Below are positions 53,142-63,970 of a DNA stretch of 64,000 nucleotides, piece by piece. The stretch covers positions 248,001 through 312,000 of the forward strand of contig NZ_JAELYA010000005.1 of NCBI RefSeq assembly GCF_017589465.1. Direction: 5' to 3'. How positions within the stretch are numbered: position 1 is the first letter of the stretch; each line of letters begins with the position of its first letter. The DNA comes from Pseudomonas schmalbachii (GTDB lineage: Bacteria; Pseudomonadota; Gammaproteobacteria; Pseudomonadales; Pseudomonadaceae). The position numbers were made by a program, and so were the translations under genes. Under the pieces are notes generated by a model. That model made no database searches. It was not told the origin of the DNA and was given only the letters and a program-made list of their open reading frames with translations.

Positions 53142-54062
53142 TTACCCCTTAGCCGCACTAACCCCTTCCAGCGTGGCGAACGAGGTGTCCTTCGCCGTCA
53201 GCAGGAAGTCGCGCATGAACGGCGCATCCAGCATGTCCGCGCGAATCCCCGCGTAGAGCGTGGCGTACAGGCCTTTCTCGCCCAGCCGCCGGGCCGTCAC
53301 GTAGCCGCGTGAGCTGTACTCGTGCAGCGCCCAGTTGGGCAGGCAGCACACGCCGCGGCCGGAGGCCACCAGTTGCATCATCATCACCGTCAGTTCCGAG
53401 GTGCGTACCTGTGCCGGTTCGACGTCGGCCGGGTCGAGGAAGCGGGTGAAGATGTCCAGACGGTCGCGTTCCACCGGGTAGGTGATCAGCGTCTGGCTGG
53501 CCAGGTCTTCCGGCACGATGTAGGGCTTGGTGGCCAGGGCGTGGTGGTTGTCCACCGCCAGCAGCGCCTCGTAGGTGAACAGCGGCACGTAGGTGATGCC
53601 GGCGATCTCGATGGGATCGGAAGTCACCACCAGGTCGAGGTCGCCGCGCGCCAGGGCCGGCAGCGGGGCGAAGGAGAAGCCCGAGGCGAGGTCCAGCTCG
53701 ACTTCCGGCCAGGCGTCGCGGAACTGGTCGATGGTCGGCATCAGCCACTGGAAGCAGCTGTGGCATTCGATTGCCATGTGCAGGCGCCCGGCGGTGCCGC
53801 CGGCCAGCCGCGCCAGGTCACGCTCGGCGCCGCGCAGTTGCGGCAGCACGGAATCCGCCAGTTGCAGCAGGCGCAGTCCGGCGCTGGTGAAGCGCACCGG
53901 CTTGGTCTTGCGGATGAACAGGGATAGCCCCAGGCGATCCTCCAGTTCCTTGAACTGGTGGGAGAGGGCGGATTGGGTGAGGTGCAGGCGCTCGGCCGCC
54001 TCTACCAGACTGTCGGCCTCGCGCAGTGCATGCAGGGTTTTCAGATGACGCAGTTCGAGCAT
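53142..54062 (-). CDS. metR: LysR-family methionine regulator MetR
   Basis: The 306-residue protein has the LysR helix-turn-helix ('ADSLVEAAERLHLTQSALSH', 'FKELEDRLGLSLFIRKTKPV') and an effector domain with MetR-like 'MAIECHSCFQWLMPTIDQFR', the region thought to sense homocysteine. It activates metE, which lies divergently 116 bases away. I chose ATG 54062 ('MLELRHLKTL'); the open frame upstream covers the shared promoter region. Its 3' end borders the repeat cluster. Confidence 0.94.
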   Translation of the reverse strand: MLELRHLKTLHALREADSLVEAAERLHLTQSALSHQFKELEDRLGLSLFIRKTKPVRFTSAGLRLLQLADSVLPQLRGAERDLARLAGGTAGRLHMAIECHSCFQWLMPTIDQFRDAWPEVELDLASGFSFAPLPALARGDLDLVVTSDPIEIAGITYVPLFTYEALLAVDNHHALATKPYIVPEDLASQTLITYPVERDRLDIFTRFLDPADVEPAQVRTSELTVMMMQLVASGRGVCCLPNWALHEYSSRGYVTARRLGEKGLYATLYAGIRADMLDAPFMRDFLLTAKDTSFATLEGVSAAKG

Positions 54063-54110
54063 GATGGCCGACCTCAATATGAGTAAAACTTGATTGCAAC
54101 GCGAATAGAT

Positions 54111-54123
54111 TGAGTTTGTCTCA
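54111..54123. promoter_or_regulatory. MetR-box-like palindrome between metR and metE
   Basis: TGAG-TTTGT-CTCA resembles the MetR recognition pattern TGAA-N5-TTCA in spacing and dyad. A second partial element, TGAGTAAAACTTGA, lies 30 bases toward metR. Confidence 0.5.
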
Positions 54124-54178
54124 TGACGACCCGGCTGTCGACAATGTGCGGCATCAACCCACATTGGAGATTTCCGCC

Positions 54179-56485
54179 ATGGCTCTGGCTCATTCCCTTG
54201 GCTTCCCGCGCATCGGCCGCGACCGCGAACTGAAGAAGGCCCAGGAAGCCTTCTGGAAAGGCGAGCTCGACGAAGCCGGCCTGCGCGCCGTCGGTCGCGA
54301 ACTGCGTGCGTCGCACTGGCAGGTGCAGAAGGACGCCGGCATCGACCTGCTGCCGGTTGGCGATTTCGCCTGGTACGACCAGGTGCTGACCCATTCGCTG
54401 ACCTTCGGCGTGATCCCCGAACGCTTCCGCCCGCACGATGGTGGCAAGCCGACTTTGCAGACCCTGTTCGCCATGGCCCGTGGCGCTGTGGCGACGGATC
54501 GCAGCGATAGCTGCTGTGGCGGTGCCCACGCCCAGGAAATGACCAAGTGGTTCGATACCAACTATCACTACCTGGTCCCGGAGTTCAGCGCCGGCCAGGA
54601 GTTCAAGCTGAGCTGGGAACAGCTCTTCGAGGAAGTCGAGGAAGCCAAGGCGCTGGGTCACGCGGTGAAGCCGGTGGTGATCGGCCCGCTGACCTACCTC
54701 TGGCTGGGCAAGGTGAAAGGCGCCGAGTTCGACAAGCTGGACCTGCTGGAACGCCTGCTGCCGCTCTACGGTGAAATCTTCCAGCGCCTCGCCGCGCAGG
54801 ACGTGGAGTGGGTGCAGATCGACGAGCCGATCCTTGTCCTCGACCTGCCGCAGGACTGGAAGAACGCCTTCGAGCGCGCCTACAACCTGCTGCAGCGCGA
54901 GCCGCTGAAAAAGCTGATCGCCACCTATTTCGGCGGTCTGGAAGACAACCTCGGCCTGGCCGCCGGCCTGCCGCTGGACGGCCTGCACATCGACCTGGTG
55001 CGGGCGCCGGAGCAGTACCCGACCATTCTCGACCGACTGCCGGCCTATAAAGTGCTGTCCCTCGGCCTGGTCAACGGCCGCAACGTCTGGCGCTGCGATC
55101 TGGAGAAGGCGCTGGCCGTGCTGCAGCATGCCCATGAGCGGCTGGGCGAGCGCCTCTGGGTGGCGCCGTCCTGCTCGCTACTGCACAGCCCGGTGGACCT
55201 GGCCCGCGAAGACAGGCTGGATGCCGAGCTGAAAAGCTGGCTGGCCTTCGCCGTGCAGAAGTGCGCGGAAGTGGCCGTTCTCGCCCGCGCGCTGAACGAA
55301 CCGGAAGCGCCGGAAGTCCTCGCCGCACTGGCCGACAGCCGCGCCGTGCAGGCCAGCCGCGCCGCCTCGCCACGCATCCACAAGCCGCAGGTGCAGGCGC
55401 GCCTGGCCGCCATCCGTGCGCAGGACAGCCAGCGTCCGTCGCCGTTCGACGTGCGTATAAATAAGCAGCGCGCGCATCTCGATCTGCCGCTGTTCCCGAC
55501 CACCACCATCGGCTCCTTCCCGCAGACCCCGGCGATCCGCCTGGCGCGCCAGGCATTCAGGCAGGGCAAGCTGTCCCAGGCCGAGTACGCCGAAGCCATG
55601 CACAGCGAAATCCGCCATGCCGTGGAAGTGCAGGAAAGCCTGGGCCTGGACGTGCTGGTGCACGGCGAGGCCGAGCGCAACGACATGGTCGAGTATTTCG
55701 CCGAACAGCTCGACGGCTACGCCTTCACCCGCTTTGGCTGGGTGCAGAGCTACGGTTCGCGTTGCGTGAAGCCGGCGGTGATCTACGGCGACCTGAGCCG
55801 CCCGAAAGCCATGACCGTGGAGTGGATCAGGTACGCCCAGAGCCTCACCGGCAAGGTGATGAAGGGCATGCTGACCGGACCGGTGACCATGCTGATGTGG
55901 TCCTTCCCGCGCGAGGACGTTAGCCGCGAGGTGCAGGCGCGCCAACTGGCGCTGGCGATCCGCGACGAAGTGGTCGACCTGGAAGCCGCCGGCATCCGCA
56001 TCGTGCAGATCGACGAAGCGGCCTTCCGCGAGGGTCTGCCGCTGCGCCGCGAGCAGTGGGGCCGCTATCTCGACTGGGCTACCGAGGCGTTCCGCCTGTG
56101 CGCCTCCGGCGTGCGCGATGAAACGCAGATCCACACCCACATGTGCTACAGCGAGTTCAACGACGTGATCGAGTCCATCGCCGCGATGGATGCCGACGTG
56201 ATCACCATCGAGACGTCGCGTTCGGACATGGAGCTGCTGGATGCCTTCGAGGCCTTCGCCTATCCGAACGAGATCGGCCCGGGCGTCTACGACATCCACT
56301 CGCCGCGCGTGCCGGGCGCCGAGGAGATGGTCAAGCTGCTGCGCAAGGCCGCCCGCCGGGTGCCCGCCGAGCGCCTGTGGGTCAACCCCGACTGCGGCCT
56401 GAAGACCCGCGGCTGGCCGGAGACCGAGGCGGCGCTGGTGAACATGGTCGCCGCCGCCCGCCAATTACGCCGCGAGTTCGCCTGA
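54179..56485 (+). CDS. metE: Cobalamin-independent methionine synthase
   Basis: MetE transfers the methyl group of 5-methyltetrahydropteroyl-triglutamate to homocysteine without B12. The 768-residue double barrel has the N-terminal '[20 protein letters not shown]' and the C-terminal zinc ligands in '[14 protein letters not shown]' (His, Cys) and '[12 protein letters not shown]' (Cys), with '[20 protein letters not shown]' at the start of the catalytic half. I start at ATG 54179 behind 'ggaga'. I see no B12 riboswitch in the 116-base leader, so control is probably by MetR only. Confidence 0.97.
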   Translation: MALAHSLGFPRIGRDRELKKAQEAFWKGELDEAGLRAVGRELRASHWQVQKDAGIDLLPVGDFAWYDQVLTHSLTFGVIPERFRPHDGGKPTLQTLFAMARGAVATDRSDSCCGGAHAQEMTKWFDTNYHYLVPEFSAGQEFKLSWEQLFEEVEEAKALGHAVKPVVIGPLTYLWLGKVKGAEFDKLDLLERLLPLYGEIFQRLAAQDVEWVQIDEPILVLDLPQDWKNAFERAYNLLQREPLKKLIATYFGGLEDNLGLAAGLPLDGLHIDLVRAPEQYPTILDRLPAYKVLSLGLVNGRNVWRCDLEKALAVLQHAHERLGERLWVAPSCSLLHSPVDLAREDRLDAELKSWLAFAVQKCAEVAVLARALNEPEAPEVLAALADSRAVQASRAASPRIHKPQVQARLAAIRAQDSQRPSPFDVRINKQRAHLDLPLFPTTTIGSFPQTPAIRLARQAFRQGKLSQAEYAEAMHSEIRHAVEVQESLGLDVLVHGEAERNDMVEYFAEQLDGYAFTRFGWVQSYGSRCVKPAVIYGDLSRPKAMTVEWIRYAQSLTGKVMKGMLTGPVTMLMWSFPREDVSREVQARQLALAIRDEVVDLEAAGIRIVQIDEAAFREGLPLRREQWGRYLDWATEAFRLCASGVRDETQIHTHMCYSEFNDVIESIAAMDADVITIETSRSDMELLDAFEAFAYPNEIGPGVYDIHSPRVPGAEEMVKLLRKAARRVPAERLWVNPDCGLKTRGWPETEAALVNMVAAARQLRREFA

Positions 56486-56501
56486 CTCGGAGCGAGTAGC
56501 C

Positions 56502-56585
56502 GTAGGTTGGCGCTGAGCGCAGCGAAGCCCAACGGTGCCAATGCCGGACCGATGTTGGGCTTCGCAAGCTCAGCGCCAACCTGCG
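56502..56585. repeat. Dispersed palindromic repeat, type A (copy 7)
   Basis: GTAGGTTGGCGCTGAGCGC ... AGCGCCAACCTGCG, 16 bases after the metE stop. The right end has one change (CTGCG for CTACG). Confidence 0.82.
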
Positions 56586-56629
56586 AAACCCAGCATGGAG
56601 TCTCCTGCAGGAGCGACCGCTCGCGCGTT

Positions 56630-57073
56630 TTACCAGCTCAGATAGAACATCCCCTTCGCCAGCAGCACGATGGCGAGCACATGGCAGAACACGCTGATAT
56701 GGATGAAGTGCGAGCGGCGTGCGGTCATGCCTCCGCTGGCGAACAGCAGCATGGCGGTGACGAAGTGGCCGAGCACGCTGACGGCGAGCAGTATCTTCAG
56801 CGCCAGCAGCGTGCCGAACGACGATTCCAGCGGGGCGGCCAGCAGTTGCAGGTAGCGCTCCCAGGCCATGCCGATGCCGGCGCCGAACAGCACCAGGATC
56901 ACCCACGGCATCAGCCGCCGGGCGCGCTGGCCGATGGCTCGTTCCACGGCGCGCATGGCGTCTTCCGGTACATGCTTGCGCACGCTTTCGAGGATCAGCA
57001 CTTCGAAGAACACCGTGCCAACGAACATCAGCGCGGCGAGCAGGTGCAGGGTGAGCAGGATCGGATAGCCCAT
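56630..57073 (-). CDS. CopD-like four-helix membrane protein
   Basis: The 147-residue protein has four hydrophobic segments (about 3-25, 52-72, 84-112 and 120-145) with histidines in or near helices 1, 3 and 4 ('[20 protein letters not shown]', 'HFVTAMLLF', '[16 protein letters not shown]'), which is the pattern of CopD-like or heme-binding membrane proteins. No copper or respiratory gene is nearby, so the function is open. The minus-strand gene is divergent from the hydrolase gene. Confidence 0.78.
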   Translation of the reverse strand: MGYPILLTLHLLAALMFVGTVFFEVLILESVRKHVPEDAMRAVERAIGQRARRLMPWVILVLFGAGIGMAWERYLQLLAAPLESSFGTLLALKILLAVSVLGHFVTAMLLFASGGMTARRSHFIHISVFCHVLAIVLLAKGMFYLSW

Positions 57074-57273
57074 GGATGAGATCGCTCCCGGATCGGTCAG
57101 GTCTTTGCCGAATCATGGTAGCTGGCGCGGCCATCGCCCAATGACCGGAATCATGCGACGGCGAGACGACCGCTCGGCGCCTTTCATCAAACTGTCACCG
57201 TTGTGTGGCAGAGCGAACGACGGAAATTCATCAGAATCGCGCCTTACTGGGGTTTTGCATTCTGGAAATTCAC

Positions 57274-58269
57274 ATGCGTGCGCTTCTGCTGGCGGCGGTG
57301 CTGTTCTTCGGCCTGCCGTGGCCTGCCTTTGCCGGTGACCGCTGCGATACGCAAGTCCCGACGGAAACCATCGACCTGGACGACGTACGCCTGGCCTACC
57401 AGAGCGTCGGCCGTGAGCAGGACCCCGCGCTGCTGCTGATCATGGGCCTGGGCGGACAGCTGATCCACTGGCCCGACGAGGTGGTCCGGGCGCTCTGCCA
57501 GCAGGGACTGCGGGTGATCCGCTACGACAACCGCGATGTCGGCCTGTCCGCCTGGCGCGTGCCCGTGCCGACCGCCAGCCTCACCTACGAGGTCGTCCGC
57601 TACCGCCTCGGCCTGCCGGTCAAGGCGCCCTACAGCCTGACCGACATGGCCGGCGATGCCCTGCATCTGCTGGACGCCCTGCATATCCGCCGCGCCCACG
57701 TGCTCGGCGCGAGCATGGGCGGGATGATCGCCCAGCATGTCGCCGACCTGGCGCCGCAGCGGGTGATCAGCCTGACCCTGGTGATGACCAGTTCCGGCGC
57801 GGAAGGATTGCCGGCGCCCAGCGAGGAACTGCTGCGCCTGCTCGCCCGGCGCGAGGCGGGTAGCCGCGAGCAGGCCATCGAGCAGCAGGTCGATCTGCTC
57901 GCCGCCCTCGGCAGCCCGGAGGTACCGGCGGACCGCGCGCAACTGCTGACGGAGGCTGCGCGCTCCTACGATCGCGCCTTCAATCCGGAAGGCGTGCAGC
58001 GCCAGTTGCTGGCGATCCTCGCCGAACCCAGCCGGGTGGAGCTGCTCAACCGCCTCGACCTGCCGACGCTGGTCATCCACGGCACTGCCGATCCGTTGCT
58101 GCCGGTGATGCATGGCGTGCATGTCGCGGCGCATATCCGCGGCGCGCAGCTGAAGCTGATTCCGGGCATGGCGCACAGCTTCCAGGAGCCGTTCAAGGCG
58201 CCGCTGCTGGCAGTGCTGCTGCCCTATCTGCGGGCGCACCAGCCGGACGGACACGTGGCGCAGCTCTAG
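57274..58269 (+). CDS. Alpha/beta hydrolase, exported
   Basis: The 331-residue precursor has a signal peptide ending 'PAFA|GD', then an alpha/beta hydrolase with nucleophile Ser148 ('GASMGGM'), Asp273 ('HGTADPLLP') and His301 ('GMAHSF'), a full triad, and 'IRYDNRDVGLS' near the start. Such proteins are periplasmic esterases or peptidases of unknown substrate. I use ATG 57274 because it begins the signal peptide; an upstream in-frame start at 57205 would hide it. It is followed after 58 bases by a transporter gene. Confidence 0.88.
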   Translation: MRALLLAAVLFFGLPWPAFAGDRCDTQVPTETIDLDDVRLAYQSVGREQDPALLLIMGLGGQLIHWPDEVVRALCQQGLRVIRYDNRDVGLSAWRVPVPTASLTYEVVRYRLGLPVKAPYSLTDMAGDALHLLDALHIRRAHVLGASMGGMIAQHVADLAPQRVISLTLVMTSSGAEGLPAPSEELLRLLARREAGSREQAIEQQVDLLAALGSPEVPADRAQLLTEAARSYDRAFNPEGVQRQLLAILAEPSRVELLNRLDLPTLVIHGTADPLLPVMHGVHVAAHIRGAQLKLIPGMAHSFQEPFKAPLLAVLLPYLRAHQPDGHVAQL

Positions 58270-58327
58270 GGTTTCCTGCACCCGGCAAAACCGCTATGTT
58301 CCACGCCCCGTTTCCGGTGCCGTGGTC

Positions 58328-59200
58328 ATGCCTTACCTGCTTATCGTTACCGTCCTCTGGGCGATTTCCTTCAGCCTGATCGGCGAATACCTCGCCGGCC
58401 AGGTGGACAGCTATTTCGCCGTGCTCACCCGCGTGGTGCTGGCGCTGCTGGTGTTCCTGCCGCTGACGCGCTGGAGCGGGGTGGCGCCGCGTTTCGTCGG
58501 CGGGGTGATGCTGGTCGGCGCGCTGCAGTTCGGCATCACCTATGTCTGCCTGTACGAGAGCTTCCGCGTGCTGACGGTGCCGGAGGTGCTGCTGTTCACC
58601 GTGCTTACGCCGCTGCACGTGGCGCTGATCGACGATGCGCTGAACCGCCGCTTCAACCCGTGGGCGTTGCTGGCTGCGGCGGTGGCGGTATTCGGCGCGG
58701 CGATCATTCGCTATGACGGCGTCAGCGGCGAATTCTTCCTCGGCTTCCTGCTGCTGCAACTGGCCAACGCCACCTTCGCCGCCGGCCAGGTCATGTACAA
58801 GCATCTGGTCGCGCGCTATCCCTCGGACATCCCGCAATACCGCCGCTTCGGCTACTTCTTCATCGGTGCATTGGTGATTGCCCTGCCGGGTTGGTGGTTG
58901 CTGGGCAATCCGCAGAAGCTGCCGACCACCGACGTGCAGTGGGGCGTGCTGCTGTTCATGGGCTTGCTGGCCACCGCACTCGGGCAATACTGGTGGAACA
59001 AGGGCGGCACCCTGGTGGATGGCGGGACGCTGGCAGTGATGAACAATCTGCACATTCCGGTCGGCCTGCTGATCAACCTGCTGATCTGGAACGAGGATGA
59101 GGACCTGCTGCGCCTGACGCTGGGCGGAGCGGTGATCGTCGCCTCGCTGGGGATCAATCGCCTGGGCATCAAGCGGCCGCTCACCGAGGCGCGCGCATGA
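58328..59200 (+). CDS. EamA-family transporter
   Basis: The 290-residue inner-membrane protein has ten hydrophobic segments in two EamA repeats, the second ending in 'LTLGGAVIVASLGINRLGI'. EamA (DMT superfamily) carriers export amino acids or other metabolites; no substrate can be named. I use ATG 58328; GTG 58322 adds two residues. Its stop overlaps the rarD-like start (ATGA), so the two transporters are made together. Confidence 0.88.
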   Translation: MPYLLIVTVLWAISFSLIGEYLAGQVDSYFAVLTRVVLALLVFLPLTRWSGVAPRFVGGVMLVGALQFGITYVCLYESFRVLTVPEVLLFTVLTPLHVALIDDALNRRFNPWALLAAAVAVFGAAIIRYDGVSGEFFLGFLLLQLANATFAAGQVMYKHLVARYPSDIPQYRRFGYFFIGALVIALPGWWLLGNPQKLPTTDVQWGVLLFMGLLATALGQYWWNKGGTLVDGGTLAVMNNLHIPVGLLINLLIWNEDEDLLRLTLGGAVIVASLGINRLGIKRPLTEARA

Positions 59201-60096
59201 ATATTTCCGGACGCGGCGTCGCGCTCTCGGTCGCCGCCTCGCTGCTGTTCGTCACCCTGCCGGGCTATATCCGCTTTCTCGCGCCGCTGGACAGCATCCT
59301 GATCATCGCCCACCGGGTGATCTGGTCGATTCCCATGGTCCTGCTGCTGGTGCTGTTCACCCGCCAGGGCGAGGTGCTGCGCTCGGCCGGTCGACGCCTG
59401 TTGCGCGAGCGCTGGCTGCTGCTGTGCTTCCCGATCTCGGCGGCGATGATGCTGGTGCAATGGGGCGTATTCATCTGGGCGCCGATGGTCGGGCGCACGC
59501 TGGAATTGTCCCTCGGCTACTTCCTCCTGCCGCTGACCATGGTGCTCTGCGGCCGGCTGTTCTATGGCGAGCGGCTGACCTCGCTGCAGGCCATCGCCGT
59601 GGCGTTCGCGGTGATCGGCGTGCTCCACGAACTGTGGCTGACGCGCGCCTTCTCCTGGTTCACCCTGATCACCGCGCTGGGCTATCCGCCGTATTTCATG
59701 CTGCGCCGCAAGATGGGCGTGGACGCGCTGTCGGGGTTCATCTTCGAGATGCTGATCCTGCTGCCGTTCGCCCTGTTGACGCTCTGGTATCGCGGCGATG
59801 GCCAGGTATTCGCCGACGCGCCGCGGCTCTGGCTACTGCTGCCGGTGATGGGGCTGATCAGTGCGCTGGCGTTCGGCGCGATGATGGCGTCCAGCCGGCT
59901 GCTGCCGATGGGGCTGTTCGGGATTCTCAGCTACCTGGAACCGGCGCTGCTGTTCGCCATCGCCGTGCTGTTCCTCGGCGAGAGCTTCGAGGCCGCGCAG
60001 CTCTGGACCTACGGGCCGATCTGGGTGGCGGTGCTGCTGACTGGCTGGGACAGCGCGCGGATGCTGCGCCGACAGGCGCGTCGCGGGATGCAATAA
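59197..60096 (+). CDS. rarD: EamA-family transporter RarD
   Basis: The 299-residue protein has ten membrane segments and the RarD features 'GVALSVAASLLFVTLPGYIR', 'IIAHRVIWSIPMVLLLVLF' and 'GYPPYFMLRRKMG'. RarD was named for a predicted chloramphenicol-sensitive phenotype, but its true substrate is unknown. It is translationally coupled to the preceding EamA gene, which suggests a two-part exporter or two related exporters under one control. Confidence 0.88.
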   Translation: MNISGRGVALSVAASLLFVTLPGYIRFLAPLDSILIIAHRVIWSIPMVLLLVLFTRQGEVLRSAGRRLLRERWLLLCFPISAAMMLVQWGVFIWAPMVGRTLELSLGYFLLPLTMVLCGRLFYGERLTSLQAIAVAFAVIGVLHELWLTRAFSWFTLITALGYPPYFMLRRKMGVDALSGFIFEMLILLPFALLTLWYRGDGQVFADAPRLWLLLPVMGLISALAFGAMMASSRLLPMGLFGILSYLEPALLFAIAVLFLGESFEAAQLWTYGPIWVAVLLTGWDSARMLRRQARRGMQ

Positions 60097-60196
60097 AGGA
60101 AGGGGATTTGCGAAAGAGGGTGGATAACCGTTGCGGTCATCCACCTCTATATCCGGCGGGTCGGGCGTTCGGCACGATCCGCCAGGTGCGGGGCGA

Positions 60197-60814
60197 TCAC
60201 TCGTAGCGACGGGCGGAGGGCAGGTCGGCCTTGGCCAGGGTTTCCGGCAGGACGCGCTTGCCAGCGATGTAATGGCGCTTCCAGTAGCTGCCATTCAGAT
60301 CGGATACGCGGACGTTCTTGCCACGGCGCGGTGCGTGGATGAACTTGTCGTCGCCGACGTAGATGCCGACGTGGTCGACGCTGCGGCTGCGAATGCGGAA
60401 GAACACCAGGTCGCCCGGCTGCAGATCGCTGCGATTGATCTTCGGGTTGCCCTTCTGGCCGTAGATCGCCCGCGCGGTACGCGGCAGGTCCACTTCATCC
60501 ACATCGCGGAAGACATAGTTGACCAGCCCGCTGCAGTCGAAGCCACGCTTCGGCGACATGCCGCCCCAGCGATAGGGGATGCCGATCTGCTTGTAGGCGC
60601 GCTGGGTAATCTGGTGCGCGTCGGACTTGGCATCCCCGATCGACTGCTGCGACGTCATGGTCAGCAGCTTGCGACCCTGAACCGGAACGCGCAGGTCTAC
60701 CGGCGCAGGTTCATAGGAATGAGTGACTTTGTAAGAGGCGGAAGCCTCGTTCCCCGTGCCAGCCAAAACGGCCGCAAAGCCTATGGAGAGGCATGTCAAA
60801 ATGGTACTGCGCAT
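60197..60814 (-). CDS. NlpC/P60 family peptidase
   Basis: The 205-residue precursor has an N-terminal export signal and a C-terminal NlpC/P60 domain with Cys94 ('GFDCSGLVNYVF'), His148 ('VDHVGIYVGD') and His160 ('FIHAPR'), the catalytic set for cleaving peptidoglycan stem peptides. It resembles the single-domain cell-wall hydrolases of Pseudomonas near outer-membrane lipoprotein genes. It stands alone here, convergent with rarD. Confidence 0.92.
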   Translation of the reverse strand: MRSTILTCLSIGFAAVLAGTGNEASASYKVTHSYEPAPVDLRVPVQGRKLLTMTSQQSIGDAKSDAHQITQRAYKQIGIPYRWGGMSPKRGFDCSGLVNYVFRDVDEVDLPRTARAIYGQKGNPKINRSDLQPGDLVFFRIRSRSVDHVGIYVGDDKFIHAPRRGKNVRVSDLNGSYWKRHYIAGKRVLPETLAKADLPSARRYE

Positions 60815-61177
60815 TCGGCATGTCTACTTTGAGGTTGATGTAATCCAGGCTCCGCTGGATCGCCGTTGCTCTTCGGCGGGCGATGGTTTCCTTGGGTCCG
60901 TGTTTTAGAGTTCGCGCATCAGACCATATTTCATGGCTGTTTTTTGACCGTTCGTCGTCTCTTGCGACGTGCATGTGACCTGGGGAGCGGCTGATGGCAC
61001 GTCTTCGAACGGGATGCGGAGTTGATCGTTTTATAGCCAGAACCCCTATGGGATGAGGGTTTCAGCACGAATAGGAATGTCGGGATTCAGGTTCGGAATG
61101 CCTCGGCAAGAGGCAGGATGTCGCAGGTCTGTTCCCGACGAAATGCACACCGGCGTCGCCGAGTCAGATGACCTGAG
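60815..61177. other. Gap with no supported gene
   Basis: About 360 bases upstream of the NlpC/P60 gene have lower coding character and contain only short frames on the minus strand without ribosome binding sites or family motifs. A small hairpin (AACCC / GGGTT around 61042-61062) is the only structure noticed. Confidence 0.5.
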
Positions 61178-61366
61178 TCAGCGGCCGAGGTAGTCGAAGA
61201 GCGCTGGCAGAACCTTGTCGCGGAGCAAGGGTGCGAGCGAGTCGGACCTTTCTTCGTCACTTTCCAGCCAGGCAAGTTCCTCAAGTTCCGTCGCCGGTTG
61301 CACCGGACGACGGCGGCGGCGGGCAATGCCGGCGTGCGAATAAATCCTGCGCCGAAACGCGCCAGA
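61178..61366 (-). pseudogene. Likely C-terminal remnant of a Nudix hydrolase gene
   Basis: The minus strand encodes, to a TGA at 61178, about 60 residues including 'PVQPATELEELAWLESDEER' and 'LAPLLRDKVLPALFDYLGR', which look like the last third of a Nudix hydrolase (the part after the Nudix box). The frame has the GC-rich codon use of real genes but has no start codon and is cut by the promoter region of the divergent helicase; the Nudix box is absent. It is either a remnant or an unrecognised short gene. Recognition is by eye only. Confidence 0.45.
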
Positions 61367-61414
61367 CGTTAGGCTATGCAGCTATTTGATCCTTCCGTGA
61401 TACCGAGGTCTGCC

Positions 61415-62737
<1,323 letters not shown>

Positions 62738-62842
62738 TCCCTCCATCCGGGGCGCGCTTCCTTATCCGGACGTGCGCCTTGTTCCTCCGCTGGCGTGCCC
62801 TTAGGATCGGACCTTTCTTTCGTTCGAACCAAGGAGCCAGCC

Positions 62843-63847
62843 ATGTCCATCATCGACCTTCGCAGCGACACCGTGACCCTGCCCAGCGCCGGGATGCGCG
62901 AGGCCATGGCGCGTGCCGAGCTGGGCGACGATGTCTACGGCGAAGACCCCACGGTCAACCGACTGGAAGCCACACTGGCCGAGCGCCTCGGTTTCGAAGC
63001 CGCCCTGTTCGTGCCCACCGGCACCATGAGCAACCTGCTCGGCCTGATGGCCCACTGCGAGCGCGGCGACGAGTACATCGTCGGCCAGCAGGCTCATACC
63101 TATAAATACGAGGGCGGCGGCGCGGCCGTGCTCGGCTCGATCCAGCCGCAGCCTATCGACGGCGAGGCCGACGGTTCCCTGGACCTCGGCAAGGTCGAGG
63201 CGGCGATCAAGCAGGACGACTTCCACTTCGCCCGTACCCGCCTGCTGGCGCTGGAAAACACCATGCAGGGCAAGGTCCTGCCGCTGGAATACCTCGCCGC
63301 CGCCCGCGAGCTGACCCGCCGTCGCGGACTGGCGCTGCATCTGGACGGCGCGCGGTTGTACAACGCGGCGGTGAAGCAGGGCGTGGATGCGCGGGAAATC
63401 ACCCGGCATTTCGATTCGGTTTCGGTGTGCCTGTCCAAGGGCCTCGGCGCGCCGGTGGGTTCGGTGCTCTGCGGCAGCCGCGAGCTGATCGGCAAGGCGC
63501 GCCGCCTGCGCAAGATGGTCGGCGGCGGCATGCGCCAGGCCGGTGGACTGGCGGCGGCGGGGCTGTATGCGATCGAGCATCAGGTCGAGCGTCTGGCCGA
63601 GGACCATGCCAATGCCGAGCGGCTTGGCGCCGAACTGGCCGGACTGGGTTACCGGGTCGAGCCGGTGCAGACCAACATGATCTACGTCGACATCGGCGCG
63701 CAGGCTGCGGCGCTGCGCGATTTCCTCGCCGGGCAGGGCATCCGCGTCAGCGCGGCGCCGCGTCTGCGCCTGGTGACCCATCTTGATGTGAAATCGGCGG
63801 ATATCCCGCGTATCGTCGAGGCTTTTGCCGCCTTTCGTCGAGTTTGA
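62843..63847 (+). CDS. ltaE: Low-specificity L-threonine aldolase
   Basis: This 334-residue PLP enzyme splits L-threonine or L-allo-threonine into glycine and acetaldehyde. It has the opening '[19 protein letters not shown]', '[12 protein letters not shown]', and the PLP lysine at Lys199 in '[14 protein letters not shown]'. ATG 62843 follows 'aaggag'. It lies next to alaS, as I recall for P. aeruginosa. No sign of truncation. Confidence 0.95.
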   Translation: MSIIDLRSDTVTLPSAGMREAMARAELGDDVYGEDPTVNRLEATLAERLGFEAALFVPTGTMSNLLGLMAHCERGDEYIVGQQAHTYKYEGGGAAVLGSIQPQPIDGEADGSLDLGKVEAAIKQDDFHFARTRLLALENTMQGKVLPLEYLAAARELTRRRGLALHLDGARLYNAAVKQGVDAREITRHFDSVSVCLSKGLGAPVGSVLCGSRELIGKARRLRKMVGGGMRQAGGLAAAGLYAIEHQVERLAEDHANAERLGAELAGLGYRVEPVQTNMIYVDIGAQAAALRDFLAGQGIRVSAAPRLRLVTHLDVKSADIPRIVEAFAAFRRV

Positions 63848-63913
63848 CGGCAATCGATTGACATTCGGCGGTAACAATAACGCAAAGACACTACAACCTT
63901 GACGCGAGGCCGA

Positions 63914-63919
63914 TATAAT
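63914..63919 (+). promoter_or_regulatory. -10 element of probable alaS promoter
   Basis: A perfect TATAAT lies 51 bases before the alaS start, with only a weak -35 at the right distance. A TTGACA at 63859 is too far upstream (about 49 bases) to pair with it. Confidence 0.5.
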
Positions 63920-63970
63920 GCGGCCCTTTGCCGGCGATTCGTGGCCGCCAATTATTCCGTGGAAGAACCT

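Noticed and set aside
54063-54178. B12 riboswitch before metE
   Set aside because: The leader is only about 116 bases and shows no B12-box sequence; the MetR palindromes explain regulation better.
61087-61326. Minus-strand 79-codon frame near the helicase
   Set aside because: It is Arg/Ser/Cys-rich without motifs and overlaps the better-supported Nudix-like frame.
63859-63864. TTGACA as -35 of the alaS promoter
   Set aside because: The spacing of about 49 bases to TATAAT is too long for one promoter.
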